16,702 nt of DNA, from NCBI GenBank assembly GCA_028280915.1, contig JANQKX010000149.1:1-16702 (forward strand), written 5' to 3'. A program made the translations under genes and the position numbers. Positions 1 to 6,497 of this stretch are shown in pieces. A model generated the notes under the pieces. The model was not told where the DNA came from, did no database searches, and saw only the letters and a program-made list of their open reading frames with translations. Position 1 is the first letter of the stretch, and each line of letters begins with the position of its first letter. The DNA is from Kiloniellaceae bacterium (GTDB lineage: Bacteria > Pseudomonadota > Alphaproteobacteria > Kiloniellales > Kiloniellaceae).

Positions 1-298
1 TGCCGGACGCCAATGCCGCTTCCACGGAGGCCTTGGCCGGCCCGTCGGAGCCGCCCATCAATTCCACGAAGATCTCGGCGTCGGCGTCCCGGGCCATGGC
101 GACGGGATCGTCGAACCATTCGAAAGAAGACAGGTTGAAGCCCCGGTCCTTGTCCCGGTTTCGGGCCGATACGGCCGCGACCGATAAATCCCGCCCCGCC
201 CGGGACGTGATCAAGGGGCTATTTTGGGACAACAGGCCGATGGTCCCCATGCCCACCGTGCCCAGACCGGCAACGGCTAGTTTTATGGAATCAGGCAA
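1..298 (-). CDS. hom: Homoserine dehydrogenase, N-terminal part (runs off left edge)
   Basis: Homoserine dehydrogenase reduces aspartate semialdehyde to homoserine with NAD(P)H, the branch point to threonine and methionine. About 99 codons are visible; the rest lies beyond base 1. The start of a Rossmann fold is seen at residues 8-15 (VAGLGTVG, the GxGxxG nucleotide-binding loop). It is followed by an RNRDKDRGF segment and by FVELMGGSDGPAKASVEAAL, which is diagnostic of the family. The start is taken as TTG at 298-296: an in-frame TGA lies at 322-320 with no ATG or GTG in between, and AGGA sits about 9 bases upstream. It lies downstream of the OmpA-like gene on the same strand, separated by 176 bp in which I saw no clear promoter or terminator. 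Family assignment is firm; the C-terminal catalytic and ACT regions cannot be checked. Confidence 0.93.
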   Translation of the reverse strand, partial: MPDSIKLAVAGLGTVGMGTIGLLSQNSPLITSRAGRDLSVAAVSARNRDKDRGFNLSSFEWFDDPVAMARDADAEIFVELMGGSDGPAKASVEAALASG

Positions 299-474
299 CG
301 TGACAAATCCTATTCGAAATCAAATCCATACGCGGGGCCGGCGAACCGGGACCCATTGGTGATCATACACATCCCGTTTCATGGGAGATGTCCATCCCCG
401 GCGCGAGCCAACTCGATCCTATTGTGCCTTACGGGCCGGGGCTGCCTCAATACGGGAATTGGGCAAGATCCGCC

Positions 475-1257
475 CTAACTGCCTAAAAATATCTCGGCGC
501 GCCGGTTGCCGGCCGCCCCCGCCGGGTTCGATTCGTAATAAACAGGGCTGCTATCCGCCCGGCCCTCCACTGAAATCTTGTTTGGATCCACCCCCCAGGC
601 GATCAACGCCGCGGCCACCTGATCGGCCCGTTCCAGGGAAAGGCGCAGGGCGTCGGCCTTCTGGGCGGCACCGGCGTCCCCGCTGGCGGAACCGTCCCCT
701 TGCCGCGAGGTATGGCCTATGACCCGCAATCTGCCGCCATTCTTTTTCTGCAATGCCGCCGCACCGCGCAGCACCAGGTCGTCCCGCTCGTCCAGCCGGA
801 GGGAGCCCGGCCGGAAATACACCACCGCCGCCAGTTCCGACCCCCCGCCCAGTCCCACCGGACTGGGACCGGCCCCGGCGGAACCTTCCACCACGGCCGC
901 GGTCTTGAAGTCGGATTCCAAGGATTGGGCCACTTCGTTGCGGTCCTTGCGCGAGGTGGCGCGCCGCGGACCGTCGGGCACGCTGGCCAAATTGGGATAG
1001 GTTCCGTCCTTTAAATCTTCCTCCACCCTTTGCGGGCCATCATCGTCGTCCAGCATTCGGGCCGGATCGGCCCATTCCGGGGTTTGTGTGCAGCCACTCA
1101 GGGTGATGACAAGGACGATGGCAAGGGCAATGACAGGGGCAGCGGCCATCAGCCTGTTGCCCAAAAACCCGCGCCAGGCCGCCGTAAAGGGCCGAGACCC
1201 CTGGCCAAAACTGGCGTCATCATATAGAACCCGGTCAGATACATGGATCGTTTGCAT
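475..1257 (-). CDS. OmpA-domain lipoprotein
   Basis: Predicted lipid-anchored envelope protein with a C-terminal OmpA-like (peptidoglycan-associating) domain. A hydrophobic stretch at residues 38-52 leads into a lipobox LSGC with the modifiable Cys at 56. A low-complexity linker follows, then the OmpA-like domain from about 141 to 258, including VYFRPGS, LERADQVAAAL and NRRAEIF. The usual binding Asp after G-H/Y-T is replaced: residues 181-184 read GHTS. A Gly/Ala/Asp-rich insert follows before the conserved LERA arginine (210). A related alphaproteobacterial group has HASSRT at this place, so this is probably a family trait rather than damage. The ATG at 1257 gives a long 36-residue pre-sequence with a poor ribosome site. 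A TTG at about residue 32 (LGNRLMAAAP) would give a normal lipoprotein signal and may be the true start. Function is probably cell-wall anchoring, by analogy. Confidence 0.85.
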   Translation of the reverse strand: MQTIHVSDRVLYDDASFGQGSRPFTAAWRGFLGNRLMAAAPVIALAIVLVITLSGCTQTPEWADPARMLDDDDGPQRVEEDLKDGTYPNLASVPDGPRRATSRKDRNEVAQSLESDFKTAAVVEGSAGAGPSPVGLGGGSELAAVVYFRPGSLRLDERDDLVLRGAAALQKKNGGRLRVIGHTSRQGDGSASGDAGAAQKADALRLSLERADQVAAALIAWGVDPNKISVEGRADSSPVYYESNPAGAAGNRRAEIFLGS

Positions 1258-1269
1258 CTAGGCTTAGGC

Positions 1270-1297
1270 CTTGTCCAGTAACACTTGTCCATTAACA
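1270..1297. repeat. Two abutting 14-bp direct repeats upstream of phaC
   Basis: CTTGTCCAGTAACA at 1270-1283 is followed immediately by CTTGTCCATTAACA at 1284-1297, with one mismatch in 14. The pair lies 68 bp before the phaC start and 13 bp from the start of the divergent lipoprotein gene. A period of 14 bp is not an exact helical turn. The placement in the only intergenic space between two divergent genes suggests a regulator-binding site, which is inference. Confidence 0.55.
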
Positions 1298-1299
1298 AT
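1271..1299 (+). promoter_or_regulatory. Candidate phaC promoter
   Basis: A -35-like TTGTCC (1271-1276) and a -10-like AACAAT (1294-1299) are 17 bp apart, each matching four of six consensus positions. The element coincides with the 14-bp tandem repeats, so a protein bound there would be able to affect transcription of phaC. Weak evidence by eye only. Confidence 0.25.
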
Positions 1300-1365
1300 A
1301 GTTGATGCAGCGCGAGAGAGACGGCTAGGCAGACCGGCGCGCGCGAGGAGCATAGGGAACATCAT

Positions 1366-3168
1366 ATGGCTGAGCAAGAAACTCCGGATATTAACCTTCC
1401 GGACCCGGGAGAGATTTCTCAATCCATGGGCCGTATCGCCGAACGCAGTCAAAAACTGGTTTCGGAGTTTTTGGAACGCCAGAGCAACGACGCGTCCTTT
1501 TCCCCCTCGATCGACCCGTTGAACATCGGTCAGGCCTTCATGGAAATGACCACGCGGATGATGTCCGACCCGGCCAAGATGGTTCAGGCCCAGATGACCC
1601 TGTGGCAAAACTATATGACCCTGTGGCAATCCACGGCACAGCGGATGATGGGTCAAGACGCCGATCCGGTCGCGGAGCCGGAAAAAACCGACCGGCGTTT
1701 CAAGGACGCCGCCTGGGACGACAATCAGCTCTTTGATTATATCAAACAATCCTATCTGCTTTCGGCCCGCTGGCTGCAATCCACGGTCAATGAGGTGGAA
1801 GGACTGGACAATGCCACGGCGCAGAAGGTGGATTTTTACACCCGTCAGTTCGTCGACGCCATGGCCCCCTCCAACTTCGTCATGACCAATCCGGAGGTCT
1901 TGCGCACCACCTTGGAAAGCGGCGGGGAAAACCTGGTCAAGGGGCTGGAAAACCTCCTGGGCGACCTGGAAACGGGGAAAGGCCAGCTGAAAATCAAGAT
2001 GACCGACCAGGACGCCTTCGATCTGGGCGCCAATATCGCCATCACCCCGGGCAGCGTGGTGTTTCAGAACGACCTCATTCAGCTGATCCAATACACGCCG
2101 ACCACGGAAAAGGTCTATAAGCGCCCCTTGATGATCATTCCGCCATGGATCAACAAGTTCTACATCTTGGATCTGCGGGAGAAAAATTCCTTCATCAAGT
2201 GGGCCGTGGCCGAAGGTCACACGGTGTTTGTGCTTTCCTGGGTCAATCCCGACAGCGAATTGGCCGCCAAGACCTTTGAAGATTACATGATGGACGGCCC
2301 CTTGGCGGCCTTGGACGCCATCGAGCAGGCCACGGGCGAAAAAGACGTGAACGCCATCGGCTATTGTCTGGGCGGCACTCTGCTGAGCTGTACCTTGGCC
2401 TATATGGCGGCCAAGGGGGACAAGCGCATCGCCTCGGCCACCTTCTTCACCACCATGACCGATTTCACCGACGCCGGCGAACTGGGTGTGTTCATCGACG
2501 AGGCCCAACTGGATGCCTTGGAAGAAAAGATGAACGCCAAGGGCTATCTGGAAGGCGCGGAGATGGCCACCACCTTCAATATGCTGCGGGCCAACGACCT
2601 GATCTGGTCCTTCGTGGTCAACAACTACCTGCTGGGTAAGGACCCCTTCCCCTTCGACCTGTTGTATTGGAACTCGGATTCCACCCGCATGCCCGCGGCC
2701 ATGCACAGCTTTTACCTGCGCAAGATGTACCAGGAAAACCTGCTGAAGGATGCCGGCGGCATCGAATTGGACGGCGTGCCCATCGACCTGAGCACCATCA
2801 AGACCCCGGCCTGTATGATCTCCACCCGCGAGGATCATATCGCCCCGTGGAAGTCGACCTACGCCCTGACCCAGATGGTCTCGGGCCCGATAAAGTTCAT
2901 CTTGGCCGCTTCGGGCCACATCGCCGGTGTGGTCAACCCGCCGGCTGCCGGCAAGTATTCTTATTGGACCAATGGGAAAAACCCGGCCGACCCGGACAAA
3001 TGGTTCGAATCCGCCGAGGAGCATCCCGGCTCCTGGTGGCCGGAATGGGCCAACTGGGTCAAACGCAAGGCCGGTGCCAAGATCCCCGCCCGCCAGCCGG
3101 GCGACGGCAAGCTAAAGGCGCTCGAGCCAGCGCCGGGCAGCTACGTCAAGGTCAAGGCGGCGGAATAG
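1366..3168 (+). CDS. phaC: Class I polyhydroxyalkanoate synthase
   Basis: PhaC polymerises (R)-3-hydroxyacyl-CoA, typically 3-hydroxybutyryl-CoA, into storage polyester at the granule surface. The 600 residues match the class I length (about 590). The N-terminal half carries the PhaC_N region, ending in IIPPWINKFYILDL. The alpha/beta-hydrolase core has the lipase-box variant GYCLGG with nucleophile Cys334. The expected triad partners are seen at Asp490 (STREDHIAPW) and His518 (ASGHIAGVVNPP), and the C-terminal WWPEW motif is present. The ATG at 1366 has AGGGAA six bases upstream. No phaA, phaB or phasin gene is adjacent, so it is a stand-alone synthase here. The gene converges on the gamma-carbonic-anhydrase-like gene with only 14 bp between the stop codons. 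Confidence 0.97.
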   Translation: MAEQETPDINLPDPGEISQSMGRIAERSQKLVSEFLERQSNDASFSPSIDPLNIGQAFMEMTTRMMSDPAKMVQAQMTLWQNYMTLWQSTAQRMMGQDADPVAEPEKTDRRFKDAAWDDNQLFDYIKQSYLLSARWLQSTVNEVEGLDNATAQKVDFYTRQFVDAMAPSNFVMTNPEVLRTTLESGGENLVKGLENLLGDLETGKGQLKIKMTDQDAFDLGANIAITPGSVVFQNDLIQLIQYTPTTEKVYKRPLMIIPPWINKFYILDLREKNSFIKWAVAEGHTVFVLSWVNPDSELAAKTFEDYMMDGPLAALDAIEQATGEKDVNAIGYCLGGTLLSCTLAYMAAKGDKRIASATFFTTMTDFTDAGELGVFIDEAQLDALEEKMNAKGYLEGAEMATTFNMLRANDLIWSFVVNNYLLGKDPFPFDLLYWNSDSTRMPAAMHSFYLRKMYQENLLKDAGGIELDGVPIDLSTIKTPACMISTREDHIAPWKSTYALTQMVSGPIKFILAASGHIAGVVNPPAAGKYSYWTNGKNPADPDKWFESAEEHPGSWWPEWANWVKRKAGAKIPARQPGDGKLKALEPAPGSYVKVKAAE

Positions 3169-3182
3169 GCGCGCTGCGCCCC

Positions 3183-3743
3183 TCACAAATCGTCGTCGGA
3201 GCGGTAACTGGCGCCCAGCGCGGTATAGGTGCGGGCGATGTAGGGGCCCATTTCCTGTTCCTCGGGTTTAAGCTCCCGCATGAAACGGGCCGGGCGGCCG
3301 CCCCAAAGCTGGCCGCTGAGCACCACCTTGCGGGGGCTGACCAGGGCACCGGCGGCCACCATGGCCCGGGCTTCCACCACGGCCCGGTCCATGACCACGG
3401 CGTTCATGCCGATGAAGCAGTCGGAGTCCAGGGTACAGGCGTGAATCAGGGCCATGTGGCCGATCACCACATTGTCGCCGATAAAGCAAGGATCGCCGCC
3501 GCCGCTTTCCCGATAGCTCCGGCCGCTGCGGTCATGGTTACAGTGCACCACAGTGCCGTCCTGGATATTGGTGTTGCGGCCCACGCGGATCTTATTCACG
3601 TCGCCGCGCAGGACACAGTTGTACCAAATGGATGATCCGGCGCCGATCTCCACGTCGCCGATGATCACCGCGTTCTCGGCGATAAAGGCCTCGGGATGGA
3701 TTTTTGGGGTGATGCCCTGATAGGGCCGGATGAACCCGGTCAT
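3183..3743 (-). CDS. Gamma-carbonic-anhydrase-family hexapeptide-repeat protein
   Basis: Member of the YrdA/PaaY-like gamma-class carbonic anhydrase family, trimeric left-handed beta-helix proteins; 186 residues. Hexapeptide repeats run from about residue 18 (IHPEAFIAENAVIIGD) to 145. The three expected zinc ligands are visible at His67 (TVVH), His96 (IGH) and His101 (LIH), with RGD at 46-48 and Gln61 near the site. A loop of about 15 residues rich in Gly, Arg and Ser (around 70-84) lies between the first and second ligand, as in several family members. The ATG at 3743 is preferred over an in-frame GTG at 3761 because AGGGAG lies nine bases before it and the extra six residues look non-conserved. 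Whether it hydrates CO2 or has another role (some relatives are thioesterases or structural) cannot be told. Confidence 0.88.
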   Translation of the reverse strand: MTGFIRPYQGITPKIHPEAFIAENAVIIGDVEIGAGSSIWYNCVLRGDVNKIRVGRNTNIQDGTVVHCNHDRSGRSYRESGGGDPCFIGDNVVIGHMALIHACTLDSDCFIGMNAVVMDRAVVEARAMVAAGALVSPRKVVLSGQLWGGRPARFMRELKPEEQEMGPYIARTYTALGASYRSDDDL

Positions 3744-3819
3744 GTCGCTGCGCTCCCTCACCTACTGGTGCTTCAGATTAACATGGCGCCACGGCACTCC
3801 CCAACCAAGGCGTGGCCAC

Positions 3820-3851
3820 AAAAAGAAGACTTGCCAAGTTGCCCCGGCAAG
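3820..3851 (-). terminator. Intrinsic terminator of the rplM-rpsI operon
   Basis: Read on the minus strand, the arms CTTGCC and GGCAAG (plus positions 3846-3851 and 3830-3835) enclose a 10-base loop. They are followed directly by TCTTCTTTTT. It lies about 50 bases beyond the rpsI stop and before the next minus-strand gene, as expected for the operon terminator. Confidence 0.6.
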
Positions 3852-3898
3852 CCTTCCCATGAACTGGACACCTTGAGGCGCGTTTGGTGCGGGTGCCT

Positions 3899-4390
3899 TT
3901 AACGCTTGGAGAACTGGTAGCTGCGGCGGGCCTTGCGGCGACCGTACTTTTTGCGCTCCACCATACGAGAGTCCCGGGTCAGGAAGCCGCCGGACTTCAA
4001 CAAGGGCCGCAATTCGGGCTCATAGTTGACCAAAGCCTTGGAGATGCCGTGACGCACTGCGCCGGCTTGGCCCGACAGGCCGCCGCCCGAGACGGTGCAA
4101 TAGACGTCGAACTGGTTCTGCCGGCCGGTCACGTCGAAGGGCTGGCCCAGGACCATGCGCAGCACGGGGCGGGCGAAATAGACCTGCTGGTCCCGACCGT
4201 TCACCTGGATGTTGCCGCTGCCGGGCTTGATCCAGACCCGGGCCACGGCGCCTTTACGCTTGCCGGTGGCATAGGCCCGGCCTTGCGCGTCCCGCTTGGG
4301 CTCGGCAACCGGGGCGGCTTCTTCAACCGCCAGGCCCGTGGCGCCGGCCAGATCCCCGAGATCGGTCAGGGTTTGGGTTTCGTCGGCCAT
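3899..4390 (-). CDS. rpsI: 30S ribosomal protein S9 (uS9)
   Basis: Small-subunit protein whose C-terminal tail reaches the P-site tRNA. Of 163 residues, the conserved core starts near 40 (ATGKRKGAVARVW). It continues through GGGLSGQAGAVRHGISKAL and ends in the basic tail ERKKYGRRKARRSYQFSKR, with the expected terminal SKR. The first 35 or so residues form an acidic, Ala-rich extension absent from the enterobacterial protein but usual in Rhodospirillales-type sequences. The ATG at 4390 begins three bases after the rplM stop, with GAGGAG upstream. It is the second gene of the rplM-rpsI operon. Confidence 0.98.
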   Translation of the reverse strand: MADETQTLTDLGDLAGATGLAVEEAAPVAEPKRDAQGRAYATGKRKGAVARVWIKPGSGNIQVNGRDQQVYFARPVLRMVLGQPFDVTGRQNQFDVYCTVSGGGLSGQAGAVRHGISKALVNYEPELRPLLKSGGFLTRDSRMVERKKYGRRKARRSYQFSKR

Positions 4391-4393
4391 GGG

Positions 4394-4858
4394 TTATGCG
4401 CTCCTCTTGTTCTTGGCGTTCTGGGCGCCGAAATCAAATAGCTCGGGCTGCTGGGCTTCGTGAGGATGCTCAGCGCCGGCATACACCCGCAGGTTTTTCA
4501 GCTGCTGCCGCCCCAAGGGACCCCGGTCCAGCATGCGCTCCACAGCCTTTTGGATCACCCGCTCGGGAAACCGGCCGTCCAGAATCTGGCCCGCGCTGCG
4601 CTCCTTGATCCCGCCGGGATAGCCCGTGTGCCAGTAGTAGATCTTGTCCGAGTGTTTTTTCCCGGTCAGGGCCACTTTTTCGGCATTGATGACGATGACG
4701 TTGTCGCCGCAATCCATGTGCGGGGTGAACGTCGGCTTGTTTTTGCCGCGCAAGATCAAGGCAATCTGCGCCGCGAGCCGGCCCAAAACCACGTTTTCCG
4801 CATCGATCAGAATCCATTTCTTTTCGATGTCGGCCGGCTTAGCTGAATAGGTTTTCAT
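4394..4858 (-). CDS. rplM: 50S ribosomal protein L13 (uL13)
   Basis: Early-assembling large-subunit protein; 154 residues from the ATG at 4858, a normal length for alphaproteobacteria. Recognisable blocks are KWILIDAENVVLGRLAAQIA (14-33), the GDNVIVINAEKVALTGKK segment, the YYWHTGYPGGIKER block and MLDRGPLGRQQLKNLRVYAG. An upstream in-frame GTG at 4870 would add four residues. The ATG is chosen because AGGTGG lies eight bases before it and MKTYSAKP is the expected N-terminus. It is first in the operon with rpsI. The leader carries a striking hairpin, listed separately. Confidence 0.98.
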   Translation of the reverse strand: MKTYSAKPADIEKKWILIDAENVVLGRLAAQIALILRGKNKPTFTPHMDCGDNVIVINAEKVALTGKKHSDKIYYWHTGYPGGIKERSAGQILDGRFPERVIQKAVERMLDRGPLGRQQLKNLRVYAGAEHPHEAQQPELFDFGAQNAKNKRSA

Positions 4859-4904
4859 GACGGAAGCCACCTAGCCCCTGACGGTTAAACGATAAGCAAA
4901 TAGG

Positions 4905-4930
4905 AAAATGGGGGAAGCAACCTTCCCCCA
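4905..4930 (-). terminator. Terminator-like hairpin in the rplM leader
   Basis: A perfect 9-bp stem, TGGGGGAAG pairing with CTTCCCCCA around a four-base loop, is followed on the minus strand by TTTTCC. It could end transcription arriving from the thioesterase gene. It could instead act as an attenuator or 5' stabilising element, because the best rplM promoter lies just upstream of it and would place the stem at about +5 of the transcript. The structure is certain; the role is inference. Confidence 0.6.
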
Positions 4931-4941
4931 ATCGCGGCGGA

Positions 4942-4970
4942 TATGTAAGGGGCGTGCCCGTACCTGTCAA
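4942..4970 (-). promoter_or_regulatory. Probable rplM-rpsI promoter
   Basis: On the minus strand, a perfect -35 TTGACA (4970-4965) is 17 bp from a -10-like TACATA (4947-4942). The predicted start near 4935 gives a leader of about 77 bases to the rplM ATG. The strength of the -35 fits a ribosomal protein operon. Confidence 0.5.
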
Positions 4971-5007
4971 CGGAAAAAGCGCTCAGGATTTAAAGTATTT
5001 AGATGCG

Positions 5008-5028
5008 CGGTATCTTAATACCGTTTTT
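5008..5028 (+). terminator. Plus-oriented terminator-like hairpin
   Basis: CGGTAT and ATACCG form a perfect 6-bp stem around CTTA, followed by TTTTT on the plus strand. There is no plus-strand gene upstream to terminate, so it may block antisense transcription. Alternatively it acts on the minus strand as part of the thioesterase 3' end, where no T-tract follows. Confidence 0.35.
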
Positions 5029-5071
5029 ATAAGACATTATGATACTTACATAAATCCAAGCATTTTGGCAT

Positions 5072-5530
5072 TCACTTGTTCGGGGGTATGGAATAGGTGC
5101 CTGTTACGTGGGCCACCAGCAGGTCCTCCCCCTCCTGCGTGTCGGAAAAAATATGAACCTCGCCCACCGCCAAGCGCTTGCCCAGCTTCAAGATCCGGCT
5201 TTCCGCCCGCAATTCGCCCAAGCGGGGCCGATTGAGGAAATTGGTGGACAGGTTGGTGGTCACCGCCAGCGGCACCTCCCCGATCGCGCCCAGGACCGCC
5301 GCATAGAGGGCAAAATCAGCCAGCGCCATTTGCGACGGGCCGCTCAAGGTGCCGCCGGGGCGGATATGCATGGGGTCTTCCGGCATGCGCACACGGGCCG
5401 CGCCATAGGTGATTTCATCCACCAAAAAGCCGTAGAGTTGGAAGAAAGGCGCCTGTTCCCGGCAAATACGCTCGAAGGCCGCGATCGAGATGCGCGGCAC
5501 CTGTTCCCTTTCCATCTGTTCCTTTGACAT
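5072..5530 (-). CDS. PaaI-family hotdog thioesterase
   Basis: Predicted acyl-CoA thioesterase of the PaaI/DUF4442-like hotdog superfamily, 152 residues. The fold signature is visible: MHIRPGGTLSGPSQMALADFALYAAVL holds the GG turn (59-60) and the helix with the likely catalytic Asp72. The strand pairs TTNLSTNFLNRP and GELRAESRILKLGKRLAVGEV follow. The start is uncertain: ATG at 5530 (GAGGGG very close upstream) or ATG at 5515 with AAAGGA just before it. A longer reading back to 5629 is rejected because its N-terminus (MILESCGCW...) looks unlike the family and overlaps the divergent gene start. The gene is divergent from the crotonase-family gene over about 97 bp, so the two may be co-regulated in acyl-CoA metabolism (inference). 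The substrate is unknown. Confidence 0.85.
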   Translation of the reverse strand: MSKEQMEREQVPRISIAAFERICREQAPFFQLYGFLVDEITYGAARVRMPEDPMHIRPGGTLSGPSQMALADFALYAAVLGAIGEVPLAVTTNLSTNFLNRPRLGELRAESRILKLGKRLAVGEVHIFSDTQEGEDLLVAHVTGTYSIPPNK

Positions 5531-5627
5531 CCGCCCCTCGAAAATGGCTAATTGGTGCCCGGTGTTTTCCTTGCCAACGGTGCGCCATAGAACCTCAAGT
5601 GCCCAACAGCCGCAAGATTCTAAAATC

Positions 5628-6431
5628 ATGACCGCCTCCGCACAATCCGAGCCACAACAACCGATCCTGCTGCGCGAAGACCGCGACGGAGTCGCCCATG
5701 TGACCCTGAACCGCCCGGCTCAATACAATGCCTTGTCCATGGCCCTGATGAGCGAACTCTTGGCGTGCTTGACGGCCATCGGCGACGATCCCGCGGTGAA
5801 GGCCGTGGTCCTGTCGGGCGCCGGTAAGGGTTTTTGCGCCGGCCATGATTTGAAGGAGATGCGCGGCGGCTCGGGCCGTGCGTTTTTCCAGGAGGTCTTC
5901 GACCTCTGTAGCCGCTTGATGACCAGCGTCGTGCGCCTGCCCCAGCCCGTCATCGCGAAAGTTCATGGCATCGCCACCGCCGCCGGCTGCCAATTGGTGG
6001 CCAGTTGCGATTTGGCCGTGGCCGGCGACAACGCCCGCTTTGCCACGCCGGGGGTCAACATCGGTTTGTTTTGCTCCACCCCCATGGTGGCGCTGTCCCG
6101 TGCCGTGGGACGCAAGAAAGCCATGGCCATGTTGCTGACCGGGGAAGCGATCTCGGCGACGGAGGCGGTCGCCGCCGGCCTGATCAACGAGGCCGTGCCC
6201 GCGGGGGAGCTTGACGCGGCCGCCGAGCGGCTGGCCGGTGTCATCGCCGATAAATCACCCCTGACCCTTCGCATCGGCAAGGAGGCCTTTTACCGCCAAA
6301 TCGAAATGGATCTGGACAGCGCCTACCGCTACGCCAGCGAGGTCATGACCACCAACATGCTGGCCAGGGATGCCGAAGAAGGGATCGATGCCTTTTTGCA
6401 AAAACGCAAACCCACTTGGCAAGGCCAATAG
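5628..6431 (+). CDS. ECHDC3-like enoyl-CoA hydratase/isomerase-family protein
   Basis: Crotonase-fold protein of 267 residues that should bind acyl-CoA. Family blocks are HVTLNRPAQYNALS, the oxyanion-hole region GAGKGFCAGHDLKEM (64-78), KVHGIATAAGCQLVASCDLAVA and the helix SRAVGRKKAMAMLLTGE. It most resembles the ECHDC3 subgroup, with PGVNIGLFCSTPMVALSR. Both glutamates that activate water in classical enoyl-CoA hydratase are absent: the first (GGGCEL) is Gln122 here (AAGCQL), and the second (PE) is Gly142 (PGVNIG). So ordinary hydratase chemistry is doubtful even though CoA binding and the oxyanion hole look intact. The ATG at 5628 has no strong ribosome site. Longer in-frame readings give a non-family N-terminus. 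Confidence 0.9.
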   Translation: MTASAQSEPQQPILLREDRDGVAHVTLNRPAQYNALSMALMSELLACLTAIGDDPAVKAVVLSGAGKGFCAGHDLKEMRGGSGRAFFQEVFDLCSRLMTSVVRLPQPVIAKVHGIATAAGCQLVASCDLAVAGDNARFATPGVNIGLFCSTPMVALSRAVGRKKAMAMLLTGEAISATEAVAAGLINEAVPAGELDAAAERLAGVIADKSPLTLRIGKEAFYRQIEMDLDSAYRYASEVMTTNMLARDAEEGIDAFLQKRKPTWQGQ

Positions 6432-6497
6432 GCGCGTTCGTTCGCAACAGCATTGAAGGGGCAGGCTCGCTTGAGGTCTTCGGGTGGGTGACGGGAT

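Noticed and set aside
299..474. Possible methionine- or SAM-responsive riboswitch ahead of homoserine dehydrogenase
   Set aside because: No recognisable SAM riboswitch core or pseudoknot pattern was seen in this 176-bp spacer.
1264..3024. 586-codon minus-strand frame opposite phaC
   Set aside because: It is a shadow of phaC with His/Gly/Val/Gln-rich nonsense composition, caused by the GC-rich codon pattern of the real gene.
3168..3180. GGCGC-GCT-GCGCC dyad between the phaC and gamma-carbonic-anhydrase stops, considered as a bidirectional terminator
   Set aside because: The stem is only five bp, without a T-tract on either side.
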